NCBI GenBank assembly: GCA_027186245.1
Contig: CP114493.1
Coordinates: 1,619,501 to 1,683,500 of the forward strand
Direction of reading: 5' to 3'
Source of the DNA: Coriaria nepalensis
Lineage: Eukaryota; Streptophyta; Magnoliopsida; Cucurbitales; Coriariaceae
DNA: 64,000 bases
In this document: in pieces, positions 46,311-58,900 of the stretch
How positions within the stretch are numbered: the first letter of the stretch is position 1
How the letters are laid out: each line of letters opens with the position of its first letter
Notes under the pieces: model-generated
Seen by the model: the letters and a program-made list of their open reading frames with translations, nothing else
What the model was told of the DNA's origin: nothing
Databases searched by the model: none
Program-made: the position numbers and the translations under genes

Positions 46311-47719
46311 CAAGCAAGGAAACAAAGCCTTAAGGCTAGCTTAAGCCCATGCTCGAGGACTAGAACCATGTCTACCTAGTAGTCCTCTTTATCACTATAA
46401 ATCATTAAATTGTGTAAAATTGTCATTGTATCGGCCCTAGTACTGTTCTAGCTAGATTTGCACGCATGCATGTTATAGCTAGTGAAGTTCTAGCTCTTGG
46501 TTGGGCAAATTATGTAGCTTTATCTCTCTCTAGTAAAGGTATATATCTAGGTTTGTAATATGATCGTTTAAGGTTTTAATTTAATAACCAGTTAAATAAT
46601 GAATGTTTACTTATCACATGATCAAGCATACAACTCCTATATTTATTATTTTTATTTTATTTTGTATTTTTTTAACAAAATTTGGCCAAGGCTAACCGTA
46701 TATAACAAGGTTCCTTTTGTCAATAATAAAGAGTATTTGTTTTATACCTAAACCGAATAATATGTAGGTCTAAATTAACTAGATTTTATTATCTTAAACA
46801 TTTTTTTTTTTACTAAATTTAAGTCCTTTTCACTTTTAAAAGTAAATTTAGATCATTGCTAGTTTCATAAATTAGATTTAAGTTTCTAATTTAATAAAAA
46901 CAAATACCAAAAAATATTTTCTTGTTCCAACTTTTCGATCTTCTCATTCATTATCCGCAGATCCTTTTTTCCTCAATTTAAGATTCCGTTACAAATTTAA
47001 TTAATTTCTTTAACTATTCTAATCTAACAATCTATCCATTTTCTATCCTATCCATCTTACTTTTTTGCTAAAATTGGACTCATGTAATTCTTATTTTATT
47101 TTTCCTTTATTTATTTTTCTTCTTTCACGATCAAAGAAAAAGAAAGGAAAAATAAAATAAAATATTTTATGAAGAAAAAAAAAAAAAAAGTGTTCTTAAA
47201 CGAAGCTAAGTGTATCATATTTCTTATCTTGGGGAAGACATGTATTTATATATTACATATAGAAAATTGGATTTTTTTTACACATACGGATTCAATTTTA
47301 AACTCATGCGATAGATTAGGTGTATTAGGCCCATCATGGACGTGGTTAGACTCATTAGATACTATATCAAGTCTTCTAACATAACTTTGATAAAGAGATC
47401 TGTCACTATCAAGCTGGTGATTGAGTCGCTGCTCAATTCACAAAAAGGAATCTGCCCTCCCAGCCGGGTAATCCCTGTCCCACATATGTTGGTCGACATT
47501 CTGGATTTTGACTGTTTTATTAGAAATTTGGAGTTTGTTTTTACTTCTTCTACTTTTACTTATACTAATATAGTATTAATATAGTATAAAGAAAAATGAT
47601 ATTTTACTATCTTGTATTATACACGCTATTAAGTATAATTAAAATTTTCATAAAAATCGGGAAAAAATATAAGAAAATTCTTTTTCTTTTACTAATAACT
47701 CGCATCGATATGAATTTCA
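46311..47719. other. SWEET downstream region, AT-rich
   Basis: The SWEET 3' untranslated region occupies perhaps the first 250 bases (AATAA-like signals near 46580). The remainder is AT-rich. The frame at about 47336-47584 (+) contains GICPPSRVIPVPHM and is more GC-rich than its surroundings, but no family is recognised; it might belong with the gene fragment that follows. Confidence 0.35.
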
Positions 47720-47882
47720 CCCCGAATTCAATTGTAACAGGCTTTTTGATTCACTCGATAGGGCTAATGCTTATTTTACTATGAAATATTTACTTGATTT
47801 CAATTTTAGCCCTGTACCATATGTTCGATCTTTTTATGAGGTTGGAATGGTTAAGGAAGCCATTGACGAGCTTTATAAACTC
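47720..47882 (+). pseudogene. Possible PPR-type gene fragment
   Basis: The reading CNRLFDSLDRANAYF, then VPYVRSFYEVGMVKEAIDEL has the spacing and GMVKEAIDEL signature of pentatricopeptide repeats (helix A with a Y and a G-x-V-x-A end). It needs one frame change and stops at the GA repeat. Only one motif is convincing, so the call is tentative. Confidence 0.35.
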
Positions 47883-47883
47883 T

Positions 47884-47907
47884 GAGAGAGAGAGAGAGAG
47901 AGAGAGA
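47884..47907. repeat. (GA)n microsatellite
   Basis: Twelve GA units, followed about 40 bases on by a pyrimidine-rich stretch with a (CTT)n run at about 47950-47973. It truncates the PPR-like reading on its left. Confidence 0.9.
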
Positions 47908-48321
47908 TTATCCCCGACCCACCCTTTTTTCTTTTTTCTTTTCCCTTCTCCTCCTCTTCTTCTTCTTCTTCTTCGAATAGACTCTCAGGGATGAAAAGAA
48001 CGGAGAAGAATGAAGGACCCCTCTGCAACCCCTGTCTTCATCGCTACAGCCTTTCCTCACTAACATTTGACCTTTTACTGTAAAGGTTTGTTGTTCAGTC
48101 ATTTGGCCCCCTTTTTTTTTTCCTCTTCATCATGCTATATTATGCTAATAGACTAATAGTGGGGCATTCAAGACTCTCTCAAATGAGTTAGTTGCTTTGG
48201 CTCCTAGCTTTGGTCTAACTCTCATTGCTTCATGTATAAACTTAAATCGCTAATTGGGTAGGAAATTTCCAAATTATTCTTATAAAGCTCAAGTGGTCTT
48301 TTTATCGCATTAAACTGCAGG

Positions 48322-48450
48322 TGGCCTTTTGTTTCGATTGGAGCAACAATGGTTGGAAGCATATCTTTTTCAAAGACCCTGGTTGCCTGTCTTAAGAAGG
48401 GAGACCTACTAGGTTACAACAACTCCTTGAAATTTTCTACCACTTTTTTT
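48322..48450 (+). pseudogene. Phosphatidylserine decarboxylase gene fragment
   Basis: After a pyrimidine stretch and a CTGCAG acceptor-like site, the sequence reads VAF, then with one extra base VSIGATMVGSISF, and later KKGDLLGY. The block IGATMVGSI followed by KKGDELGYFSFGGST is a hallmark of eukaryotic phosphatidylserine decarboxylases, just before the self-cleavage GST site. Here the GST region is altered (LKFST) and the frame is shifted, and no other exon is nearby. It looks like one exon of a PSD gene, captured or left over. Confidence 0.7.
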
Positions 48451-48789
48451 GTAACAATATTTGGCTTCTACAACCTATCCAAAGTCCATTATATAAAATA
48501 ATGGTTAATAAAAGTTAGAAATAAAATTTAGATTGATGTTAATTTTAAGAATAAATAATGTATTAGATTCATATTTTAAAAGAATTTTATAGTTAAATAA
48601 TAAAATAATATATTAAAAATTATTATTTTATATATTATATTAAATTTATATAATTTTTATATGATATTATTTTATAAATTTAATGAATTATTAATTTAAT
48701 ACTGAAATTAGGATTTATCAAAAATATTTTTTAAATAAAATTATCAAAATTTTATTATACATATATTTTATTTTCATCCTAATAAATAT
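48451..48789. other. AT-rich gap
   Basis: Non-coding, more than 80 percent A/T by eye, with a (TA)n run starting at about 48787. Nothing recognised. Confidence 0.35.
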
Positions 48790-49110
48790 ATATATATATA
48801 TATATATATTACTATTATTATTTAAATAAATTAGAGATAGATGAAGAATAAACTAATAATCACTTATTTTCATTTATAACCAATCACAATAGCACATGTA
48901 GGAAAGTTTCTCGACCATTTGTGTTGCTTCTCAAAGCATATGTATGTAGTCCGATACAGCAAGGGAGGGAATGTTTTCTTAGTCCTGATGACTACCGCTC
49001 ACATTGTAGTCATGGGCCCACATTGCACTCAACTTCAACTTCATACCAAAAGCATTTGATTAATTCTGTAACACTTCTACTCATTGGGTTGGACTCACCG
49101 AGGATCAGGC
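48790..49110 (+). repeat. Dispersed repeat, copy 3 (partial)
   Basis: Reverse complement of pieces of 36890-36950 and 37480-37740: shared ATAACCAATCACAATA-like, CGACCATTTGTGTTGCTTCT-like, TGGGCCCACATTGCACTCAA and GATTAATTCTGTAACACTTCT words. It lacks the part that matches 772-1800. The 530-bp block present between these pieces at 37 kb is absent here. Confidence 0.75.
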
Positions 49111-49239
49111 GGGTTCGGCTCGTTACTCATATTTCAAGAAAAAATAATAATAATAATTAAGATTATAAATAATAAATTATTTATAATAAATTAAAATATA
49201 AAATTTTTAATAAATGGTTATTATTACGGTCGGTTAGTA

Positions 49240-50840
49240 TTATAAATATAAATAATTTAGATTTGGATTACTGATATAAATAGATATATTAATAGAGATA
49301 CTTTATATAATTGAATTATATAAAATATGATTTGATATGAATTAATTTTTTATTAAAATATTATTTATTATAAAAAAATTTATTCATATTAATAAATAAT
49401 TATGTACAGATCAATCTGAATCATGAGTAGTCATGAACTTATGTTAATGTCAAATGAATCTTTTGATTTACTCGTCACGGTTTGTTTGTAAAATAGGCTA
49501 AAGACTTTTGTTTTGGAGATTCATTGGAATAAGTGGCTAAGAATGTAATTTACAGATATGAAATCTAAACATTTTCATAGAAGATTGTATATGGTTCCCT
49601 TGAAAGTTAATTCAAGAACTGAATAATTTTGAGCTCAAATTTATAATTAAGTTATAAATTGAATGTTCACTAGTTGATTAATGATATTTAAAGATACAGA
49701 GATAATTAGAGAAGTAAAATGTTAATTTTTACTAGCTCTAATTATGAATCAATTATTTGAGGATTATATTGCATGTAATGATAATATCAATGTATTATTA
49801 GAAATTGCTTACTACTATGTTCTATAATTGCAAGAGTGCAATCTCATATTTTTTAGGAAATAATATTATGATTAATAAATTAGATTTATTAGATTAAAAA
49901 GTTTAATTAATAATCTAATTTATTGGACCTTTGAATTATAGTTTCATAGTCCTCAAGTCGTTTCTATAAAACACTATACAGAGGTAAGAATAACAAATGT
50001 TGAAAAAATGACTTATTTGTAAGAAAATAGTTTTCTGAGAAAAATTTATAATTATAAGATAATTAGTGTTAATTAATTAATTAAAAAATATATTTTAAAT
50101 GATGAATTTCGAAATTCATATATTAAATAATAATATATTTGATTTTGAATTAAATATGTCATATATAATATTAAATTGATAGAGATATTAATTTAATATT
50201 AAAATTAGGTAAGTCAAATTTAAATTGGTTTGAAAAATTAATTTAAAATTCAAATAAGATTTGATTTGATTTAAAATAGATGATATTTTATTTTAAATAA
50301 GATTTGAAATTGTTTGACTAAATCAAATATATCATTAAAGATATTATATTACTTGAAATAGATAAAATTCTATTTTAAATTAGATTTGAAAAGATTAGAC
50401 CATATTAAAGATATCATCTAATGATTATCTTATCATTTAATATTATAATTAAATCATCAATTTAATTAATTTAAAGGGTTTAAATTAAAAATAATATTAA
50501 ATAGAAAAAATTTAATGAAGTCATATAAATACATCTCATTCTAATTATTTTAGAGAGGCTTTTGAAGATAGGTTTTTCTAGAAAGATTTTTCTAAGAGAA
50601 AAAGAAAAAGAAAATCTTGTCATCTCTATATGCTCACACACATCCTAGTGTGTTGAGGATATCTGAAAAATTGTAGTGTGAGTCTCGTCGAACGATTCGC
50701 ATAGGCTAAGATACGATCTTTTCGTATCGTTGTAAGATTAATTTATATATATCTGAAGGATCGCTAAATTATTTTTCAAAAAAAATTGTTTTACACTGAG
50801 ACTAAATTAATTACTTTCGCTACGAAATTTTAAATCCGTT
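49240..50840 (+). mobile_element. Long Copia-type LTR, partner of 26060-27850
   Basis: Inverted copy of the block at 26-27.9 kb, with many shared words (GATCAATCTGAATC, CTCAAATTTATAATTAAGTTATAAATTGA, GTTCTATAATTGCAAGAGTGCA). The right part, CACATCCTAGTGTGTTGAGGAT then GATCTTTTCGTATCGTTGTA, resembles the R-U5 end of plant Copia LTRs. Copia pol sequence follows directly at about 50845, so gag, protease, integrase and most of the reverse transcriptase are deleted. Confidence 0.7.
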
Positions 50841-50844
50841 TTCC

Positions 50845-51480
50845 AATAAGGGTATCTCTCAAGTAGAGTACTCTAGAGTGATAGACAGTCTAATGTACTT
50901 AACAAGTTATACAATACCCAATTTAGCTTATGCAATTAGCAAACTATGCATATATACGAGTAATTCTTGGCATGACCATTGGAAAGGAATCGTGAGAGTA
51001 ATACGGTACCTATGCTATTCTTGTAACTATGGACTGCACTATAATAGATATCCAGTTGTACTAGAATAGTACACAAATGCAAACTAGATATCATATATGA
51101 AAGATTCAAAGTATACGAGTGGCTATGTGTTTACATTAGTATGTACAATTATTTCTTGGAAATCTTCTAAACAAACTGTGATAGCTGGATCTATCATGGA
51201 ATATGAGTTTTCCTTAGATAAATGTGGAGAAGAGGCATAATAGTTCTGACAATTCTTAGAGGATATTTCAAAGTGGTCAAAGCCTATGCCAGCAATTTGT
51301 ATTCATTGCAACAGTCAATCTGTAATTGGAAAGTAATATGTATAATGGTAAGTCGACATATACGTCGACGACATAATACCATCAGACAATTACTTCTACT
51401 AGAGTTATCTCTATTGACCCCATGAAAGAGAGTTAAAGTCATATTGATGACGATTTATTTCATATATAAGAATTTAAGAG
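50845..51480 (+). pseudogene. Copia reverse transcriptase end and RNase H remnant
   Basis: On + it reads VEYSRVIDSLMYLTSYTIP, then LAYAISKL, HDHWKGIVRVIRYL, YGLHYNRYP, after stops [24 protein letters not shown], then SRHIRRRHNTIRQLL. This is a continuous order of Copia RNase H motifs. Many plant Copia elements have [22 protein letters not shown] at this place. Stops interrupt it at three or more sites. It is the 3' remainder of the element whose LTR lies at 49240-50840. Confidence 0.88.
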
Positions 51481-51960
51481 TAAATGATTAATTATAAAAA
51501 ACTATAAATAAATAAAATTTTAAATAAAAAAGTAAAATATTAACATTAAGTATAATAATAAAAATAACATTATTTCTATTAAAAAGTAATTATCTTGGAC
51601 CTTAGTTTAATTTATGAAAAATAACTTATTAGAGATTTAAATTAAAGATACGAGATTAAAAGTAATGATAAACAAGTTATGGATTATGGATTATGAAAAA
51701 ATCAAGATTAATTATAATTTAAAATATTTAAATTTAGAAAATTATATAATAGAGAGTGAAAAAAAAAATGATGAAAAATTAAAATGAGAGAGACATTTAT
51801 AGAAAAAATTCGAGTGGGAGAAATTTAAAAATTATTATATTATGGTAAAATAAAAATATATATATAAAGAAAAAATATATATTTCTTCTCGCCCTACTTG
51901 AAAAAAAAATCAAATCAAATTTTGAATTGAGTTAGTATGTCGTACATGCTAGCATGCAGT
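51481..51960. other. AT-rich gap
   Basis: It could contain the beginning of a 3' LTR of the Copia remnant, but no match with 49240-50840 is visible. Otherwise it is AT-rich with no frame. Confidence 0.35.
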
Positions 51961-52630
51961 TAAAGGTGATGATTCGTGCCAGCACGACATGGATTGTGTC
52001 GTGTCGTGCTGTGGCGACACAGATTAACCCGTGTCATGCCCATGCCTAAAAATAAGAGCACGGCACGGCACATACATAGTAATGAGCTATAAATGTGTCG
52101 TGTCGGCTCGTGGGTCCTTTTCGGTCCATGTGCCTGTTTTGGCCCGTGAGCTCGAAAGCTTACTTTAAAAAAAAATTGAATTTAAAAAAAAAAGTTTTAA
52201 AATAATTAGTAAAATACTAATATTATAATACATGTTTTGTATATTATTAATCGTTTCTAATAATTATTATTTAGTAAATTAGAAATTAGTATCATTAATA
52301 ATTAAAATTATAAATAAACTGTAATAAATATTATTTGGTCAAACAAGATCTTACATTAATCGAAAAATTTTTAACATACAAAATAATTTCCAAGGAAAAA
52401 ACCTCTAAGATTAAGAGGCGCTTCTGAGCCCGTGCCTCGGACGTGCCCAAAAAAACCATGTCGTGCTTCGGGCTGGCACGGGAAATATGTGTTGTGTCGT
52501 GTCGGCCAACGTGCCCGCATAGTTAGGCACGGCACGGCCCAACATCCGTGTCGTGCCCGTGCTCGTGCTGTGCTTTTGTTATGCCATATCGTGCGTGCTC
52601 GTGCGAACCTGGCCTATTTTGCCACCTCTA
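51961..52630. mobile_element. hAT-type MITE with GTGTCGTGCC-rich subterminal repeats
   Basis: The ends are TAAAGGTGATGATTCGTGCC on the left and, on the minus strand, TAGAGGTGGCAAAATAGGCC on the right, a TA(G/A)AGGTG-type hAT terminus. Subterminal regions are full of CGTGTCGTG, GGCACGG and GTGCTCGTG words in both orientations, and the centre is AT-rich. The 8-bp flanks CATGCAGT and CTTGCGAT agree at five of eight positions, compatible with a decayed hAT duplication. The frame at 52432-52788 arises from this repeat and is not a gene. Confidence 0.7.
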
Positions 52631-52989
52631 CTTGCGATGTAGGTAGACTAGGCTATACAAGCCCAAGTGGGTCGGGTCAGACCCAACTGGGCTTTACCGA
52701 GCCCAAACTATCAGGCCAGGTGGGACTTCGGCTAGGTTTTTATCAAGTCCGACCCATTTTGATAACTCTAAATTCTACCGTATATTGAAATTTAACTTAA
52801 CATTGCAAGAAGCGTGTTATACACATACATATACACACATTACACATATTACTCAACAAAAGACTACAAAAGAAAACAACTCCCCCCCCCCCCCCTCCGC
52901 GAGGAAGGGGGACTCCAAATTCCACATCAACAGAAAGAAGCACATAATAAACAAAACAAGTTGCTAACCGTCGGTGGCAAACTGTAGTT
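52631..52989. other. 3' flank of the NO VEIN-like gene
   Basis: It probably holds the 3' untranslated region of the minus-strand gene ending at 52990. A run of 14 C lies at 52882-52895. No coding sequence. Confidence 0.45.
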
Positions 52990-55900
52990 TTAACCAAAAG
53001 CAGATAACAGAAACTCCTCATCCTCCTTCAAGACCTGCAAATTCTTCGACTTCATCAAGAACTCGACAGCATCTTCATTAAACTCGAGCAAAAATCCCAA
53101 CTTGACCAACTCAGACAATGAAGATATATAATCACTATTCTCCCATAAAACACCTTCAGATATTACTTGAGAGAAATTTGTAGCATGCTCGATAATATCT
53201 CTTCCTCCTCTGGACCGGTCCATCTTCTGCGTAAAGAACTTCGAACCTTCCCGGTCCCACCTGATCATTTTCTTTCCACTAGCTTTAATAATTTCCCCTG
53301 AAGACAATGACAGACTGTAGTTTATCATTATAGGCTGTTCTGTCTCATAAGCAATAAGCTTAAGAAGGCCTCGAACAGTTTCATGCCTCCTTGCAGCTTC
53401 AAATTTCAAACCTGGATTGGCTAAAAAGCCAAGAATGAGTTTGATCAGAACCTTACCGATAAAAACATCCTTTGGAGTCACTTCCTTGAGTTCTTTAACT
53501 TCATCTTCTATCAAGGCCAATCCTTCATCCTTATAAACAGCCTTAGATATAGTTTGAACCCCAATTTTGCCATAGATTTCTAGCAGTTTAGTACGACGAA
53601 AGGAAGGAGAATCGGATTGAGGATACCAGACAAAAACCGGACGAGGAGAGAACTCTTCAAATAGGTCCTTTAATAAAAGATCATCCGGAATAAAAACATC
53701 TCGCTTGTTAATCAACAAAACTCCATCTGACCCACTATTGATCGCTGGTACTTTAACCAGTTCGTAGAAAATTTTCTCGGATTCAGAATTGAAGTCAGTC
53801 GTGACAAATTTCCAGAATTTGAAGCAATCTTCTTGTGATAGTAATACCTTGTTGTTGGAACTCTCCCATGATTTCCAAAGCTTACAGTAATCTTCAATGG
53901 ACGGCTCGGTCTTAACATCAAAAGCACTATTGAAGAAGAAGAGCAAGTTTGGTTCATAGTGTTTCTGCAAAACAGTCAATTGTGAACCAAATAGCTTGTT
54001 CTTATCTCGAAGAACACACATTTTCGGGTCAACCCAACCATTTCGGTCTCCAGCAGGGATCCAGATCCTTCCAGAACCTTCACTCTCTGGCTTCCAAAGA
54101 AAAGCACTTAAGTACTTATATATTCTAACAATGGTCGAAAACTCAACATGATAAGCAAGGCAACTAGCCACTAATTGACACCCTCTTTCCACCTCAGAAG
54201 CCATCCCTATTGCATTTAGCTCGTTCTGGTAAGACTTAATGTTAATTGTATAAAAGGGTTCATGAAGAAAAGGACCATCGGTCTGCTTTAGATGACTGCT
54301 CCACTTAGAATTGAACAGCAAACAATTTTTGGGCGACCTGTAACCAAATTGGGTCAACAACCACGGCCGAGAAATAGTTTGCAGAAACTTTTCAGGAAAG
54401 GAGTAATTCTTCTCCAATGATATTCTAATACAGTCCAGTAAAGCAAGCACATTTGCAGAAGTCATAGAGCTTGGATTTGAGGGAAAGTAGAGACAACAGC
54501 AAACCATCTCCGTACCATCTTTGAAGTCTGTAATTACACCCATACTCTTCAGCTCTTTTTTGTATTCGGAAATTCCCTTGCCATACTGATAATCACTATC
54601 ATCAATGAAAGGGAGGAGAGTAATTGGAGAAATAGATTCCCAACCGGAACCAAACAATATACACTCTTTAGGCGATCGGAAGTCTCCAAGCCTAGTCTTC
54701 AACCAGCTTTGATCTTGAATGCATTTCTCAAAGGCAGTAGGAAATTTGTAAGATTCTCCCTCTAGCTTCCTGTAACATGTGAGAAAGGAAAAGACATTGT
54801 CTTTTGTAATGGACTTCTTCGTCGCTTTCTGCTCGAAAACTTCAATGAATTTCTTCACCGCACTCTGAAAATCAACAACTACCCCGAGTTTCATCAACTC
54901 GTTTCGGTAGGATAAGATGGTGCGTCCATAGAAGTCATTATCGATCAATGGAAAACCAGTAAACACCTGTAGAATGCAACCCCATTCAGGGTCAAGCAGG
55001 TAACAATCACTTGGAAAATTAAAACCCATATTAGTCTTCAAGCATTTCACATTTCTCAATGCTTCGACCACTCTACTAGACGATTCAGCAGAGCGAATGC
55101 ATTGAAGTGACAAAAAAATGGACTCAGCTTTCATGGAGGTCAAAGACGAATGAATTTTGAAGTAGTCGACTACGAGCTGATAATTCTTTTTGAAGCTGAC
55201 AATCACACCAAGCAACGCAAGTTCAGGGGCGAAGCTATGGATTACTTCACCATAATAATCTTTATCAATGAAAGGTATGTCACTAATTTGCGAAGCAGTT
55301 CTCCAATCCTGATCATACAAGACAGATCCGATGGGAGACCTATAGCCTCGAGAAGTCTTCAGCCAACTCCCTCTCTGAACACTAGTGATAAATTCTACTG
55401 GAGAAAGATAACTTTCCCGTAGAAATCGAATGAACTTTAGCATGGAAGCTACGTTTTCTCTTGTTAAAGTGGAGGAATTGGCCTGATCCATGAGGTGCTT
55501 TCCGATATACTGACATGCTTCTCTATATTCAGTCATGACCCCAAGTGATTTGAGCACGTCCTTGTACCGGTTTATTCTCTCACCGTAAAACCTCTCATCG
55601 ATCAGAGGGATGTCAACAAAAACCGACCCATTTTGCAAAAGGGTCCCACAAGAAGAGGTAAGTTGAAAAGATTGAGATGGAGGCCTGTAACCTGAAGATT
55701 TATTCACAGTAATTCTTAGCCATCCACCCTCTTTTATGCACCTCAAGAAATTTTCAGGAATGTTAAGTCCTCTGGTTCTAATCTCCTGCATCCAATCTAA
55801 CAGCAAAAAAACATTCTCCTTTGTAAGTGGTGAAAACACAGTTTCAATCCTCGAATTGGGAGGTGATAGATACGGTATATCAGAGGCGCCAACATAAGAT

Positions 55901-58900
55901 CCAAGGAAATCAATCAGTTGATTCCTTGCAGTATATTCCCTTGCAAAATGGCCTTCATGCAAGTAGTCCTCGGCCAATTCAATGTATCCTTCAGCTCTCC
56001 ATAGATTAGAATCAAGCAACACTGCCCATTTGCTTCTATCAGCAGGGACAAGAACCCCTCTTCGATCTTTTGTGGCATAACCGTATGTATCTACAAGCGG
56101 CATAGTAGCACACAAATTTCTAACCTCCTGCTCTGTAATATACTTCTTCTGAAGAGAATGATAAAGGAAGTGGACAAAGGTAATGATCATCTTCTTCTCA
56201 CTACCAAGACCGCGTAAAAGGAAAACCGCGAAATACTGTACATTGACAGCATGAACTTTCACCTGCTCTCTTAGCCATTCCAACAGCATCTCCTTCTTAG
56301 AGCATGACAAGATTGCTTTTTGTGTGCTTTCAGGCATGAAAAAGCAATTGGTAACATGGCTAAATTCCTTGTTCCATTCCATCAGCCAGGAAAGATAGCG
56401 GGGATTGTCAGAAAGTTGCACCACCTTCTCGGCATTTAACTGAATCAACTCGCTTATGGAAGACAAGTAGAGACTCCCATCAACACCTACATGTCTTATA
56501 AGGGCTATGTTCTTCATGTCGGTAGAGTGAAATTTGGACCTCCAATATTCAGCAATAAAGAAAAGAAGACTTAAATAAACATCATCTGAGACCCCGGCTA
56601 CAAGATTGCAACTCACTAGACACTTAGCATACCATTCATTGCTGACTTGTTCTACTCCCAAAAAATGAAGTATCTGGTCGTATTCCGGCTTATCAAATGA
56701 TGAGCTTAAAATGAACCTTCCATGGGATGAGAGCTTAATCAAGCTCACTCTTTGCTTCCACGCCTCCTCCAAGATAATCCAGAAATCAGGCATTAATCTA
56801 CCAACTTTGCAAGGTTTATGGAAGAACTTCTGCTTTGAGTAAGACTCACATGGAACGATATCTTCTTCAAGCAATTTTTCTTTGATCGATTCTCTAACAG
56901 CATTCATCTTCTCATAGGAAGAGCGGACGATAGGCAAGAAACGAAACATAGGAGGCAAGTTAAACACGGGGGCCTCATCTGTATTCTTGACCAAAGAGAT
57001 AAAGGCATTAACAAAAGCGGTAGGAATGCAGTTGAGAATCCCTTGGTTCCATTTGTTGTCTATGAGAATTGATTCCCTTGACGATGCTAGAACGAAATCC
57101 GCCTGGATTATGAAGGGAAAATTCGTAACCATCTCCGTGGGTAGAAAAGCATAGATCCCAGGAGAGCTCATTCCTCGATTCAGACGGGATTCGAAAGGGA
57201 AAGCCAAAGTGATAATCCAATCCTCTACTCCCATTCTATTTTCCACTTTATTTTCTTCCCTGACTGGAAATTTCTGCTTCCACATATAATAGGGGCACTC
57301 TCCATCAACTCCGCCGGTTTCTTCAGCAGAGAGATGAAGTATATAAGACTCAGCATCATGGTCCTTCCTCGCCACAGCATCAGTCTCGCCCGAAATAGAT
57401 ATTTCACTAACAGTATTAGGCATGGGATTCTCGTTAACTTCCCTGACCGAAAGGTGCTTTATCTTTGAAAGAAAGAGTAGAACTTCAGGGTGAATGCTCG
57501 AGAGCTGCTGCTTCACTGGCTTCACCTTGTCAGGTTTGAGAGGAAGGACGAGTGTTGTTGTCGGAAGGGTAGTGTTAGAGCCATATACCTTCTTTATGTT
57601 GGAAAGGATTTGGTCCTCATCAATCCATTCGGGAACTATGTACCCGACATTGCATTCTGAGCAAGGGGCTTCATTGAAACGAATCTGATATCCATTACTG
57701 AATATGTAAGGCTGGGAAGTGATCAGAAAAACACTTTTGAAACCGATTCCTGCAAATTTAATGGAGGAAAGAAGTATATAGAAAAGATCAGCAACATAAT
57801 TCTTCGCATGTTCTGCACCCATTCATGAAAACATACTGCTAACGGTTTTACTAAAGAATGGGAAAGTATAATCATATGTATGAGGAGAAGATTGCTAACT
57901 TTTGTCAGAATTTCATCATGCATCAGCTAAAATTCCGTCATGTAACTGTAATTAATAAAAGTTTGGCAACGTCATAATTTCATTGTTTTTTTTTTTTTTT
58001 AATTAATATAAATTTGGAACCGTTATAATTTCATAGTTTATTTTCAATTTTTAATTGAGGTGTCATAATTTGATGGATCATATATTACTGTTAGGTGAAA
58101 TTATTATTTTGATCCCCCATTTAAGCGCTTTTTTAATTTTCGTCCCTTAAATTTTTTTGGTTTCAAATGAGTCCTTTTAACTTTTATTTATATCCTATTT
58201 TAATCTTTTAAACAAAAACGATAATAGAAAATTATTGATAAAATAAAATCTAAACCTTCCCTTTTCTCTCATTTTCATCCTATAACCATTACCGAAACTT
58301 ATGGTTGCCGCCGCTGCCCCATCTTTGTTTCCTTTTCCTCTATCAACACCACCACCTCCACCACTTAATCATTGTCACCTCCACCACTTATGGGTCAACG
58401 GTTGAGGAGGTGGGATGATAGCAATGGTGTAGCTGGGCAGTGACAGCAATAGAGGTACAGCGGCGGATGACATTTTAAACATAGGGTGGTAGCGACAACC
58501 GTGATAGGATGGAAATGAAAGTTCATAAAAGAAGGGATAGAATTCTATTTAATTAAACATAAGGGGAAATTTTTAATAATATTTTTCTTTTATATTTTAT
58601 ACCTAAATGACTAAAATAGAATAAAAATCAAAATCAAAATTCTCAATTTAGTCAAACAAAAATTAAGAGGCGAAAAACACACTAACTAGAGGAATCAAAT
58701 TAATAAGTTAACCATATTTATTATTGATGTTTAATTAAAGAATCTTAATTTGATTCATAGATTGATCTTAATTTTTTAATTAAAGTGTCATAAATTAAAA
58801 TCTTAATAAATAAATAAATAAATAAAACTCTTTAAAAAAATAGCATTATTTCTAATTCCAAATCACAATTGTTCTCTCTCAATTATTTATTTATATATAT

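Noticed and set aside
52432..52788. 118-codon frame (+) with many Arg, Ala and Cys residues
   Set aside because: It lies in the CGTGCC-rich arm of the hAT-type MITE and in its flank; the composition comes from the repeat, and no domain is present.
55150..57688. Several + strand frames of 60-90 codons
   Set aside because: They are antisense to the long exon of the NO VEIN-like gene and show none of its relatives' motifs.
57750..57822. Extension of the long exon to an ATG at 57822
   Set aside because: Joining exon 2 at the CAG acceptor (57750-57752) gives the conserved GEKGIGFKS motif in frame; the extra 24 residues before it are intron read-through.
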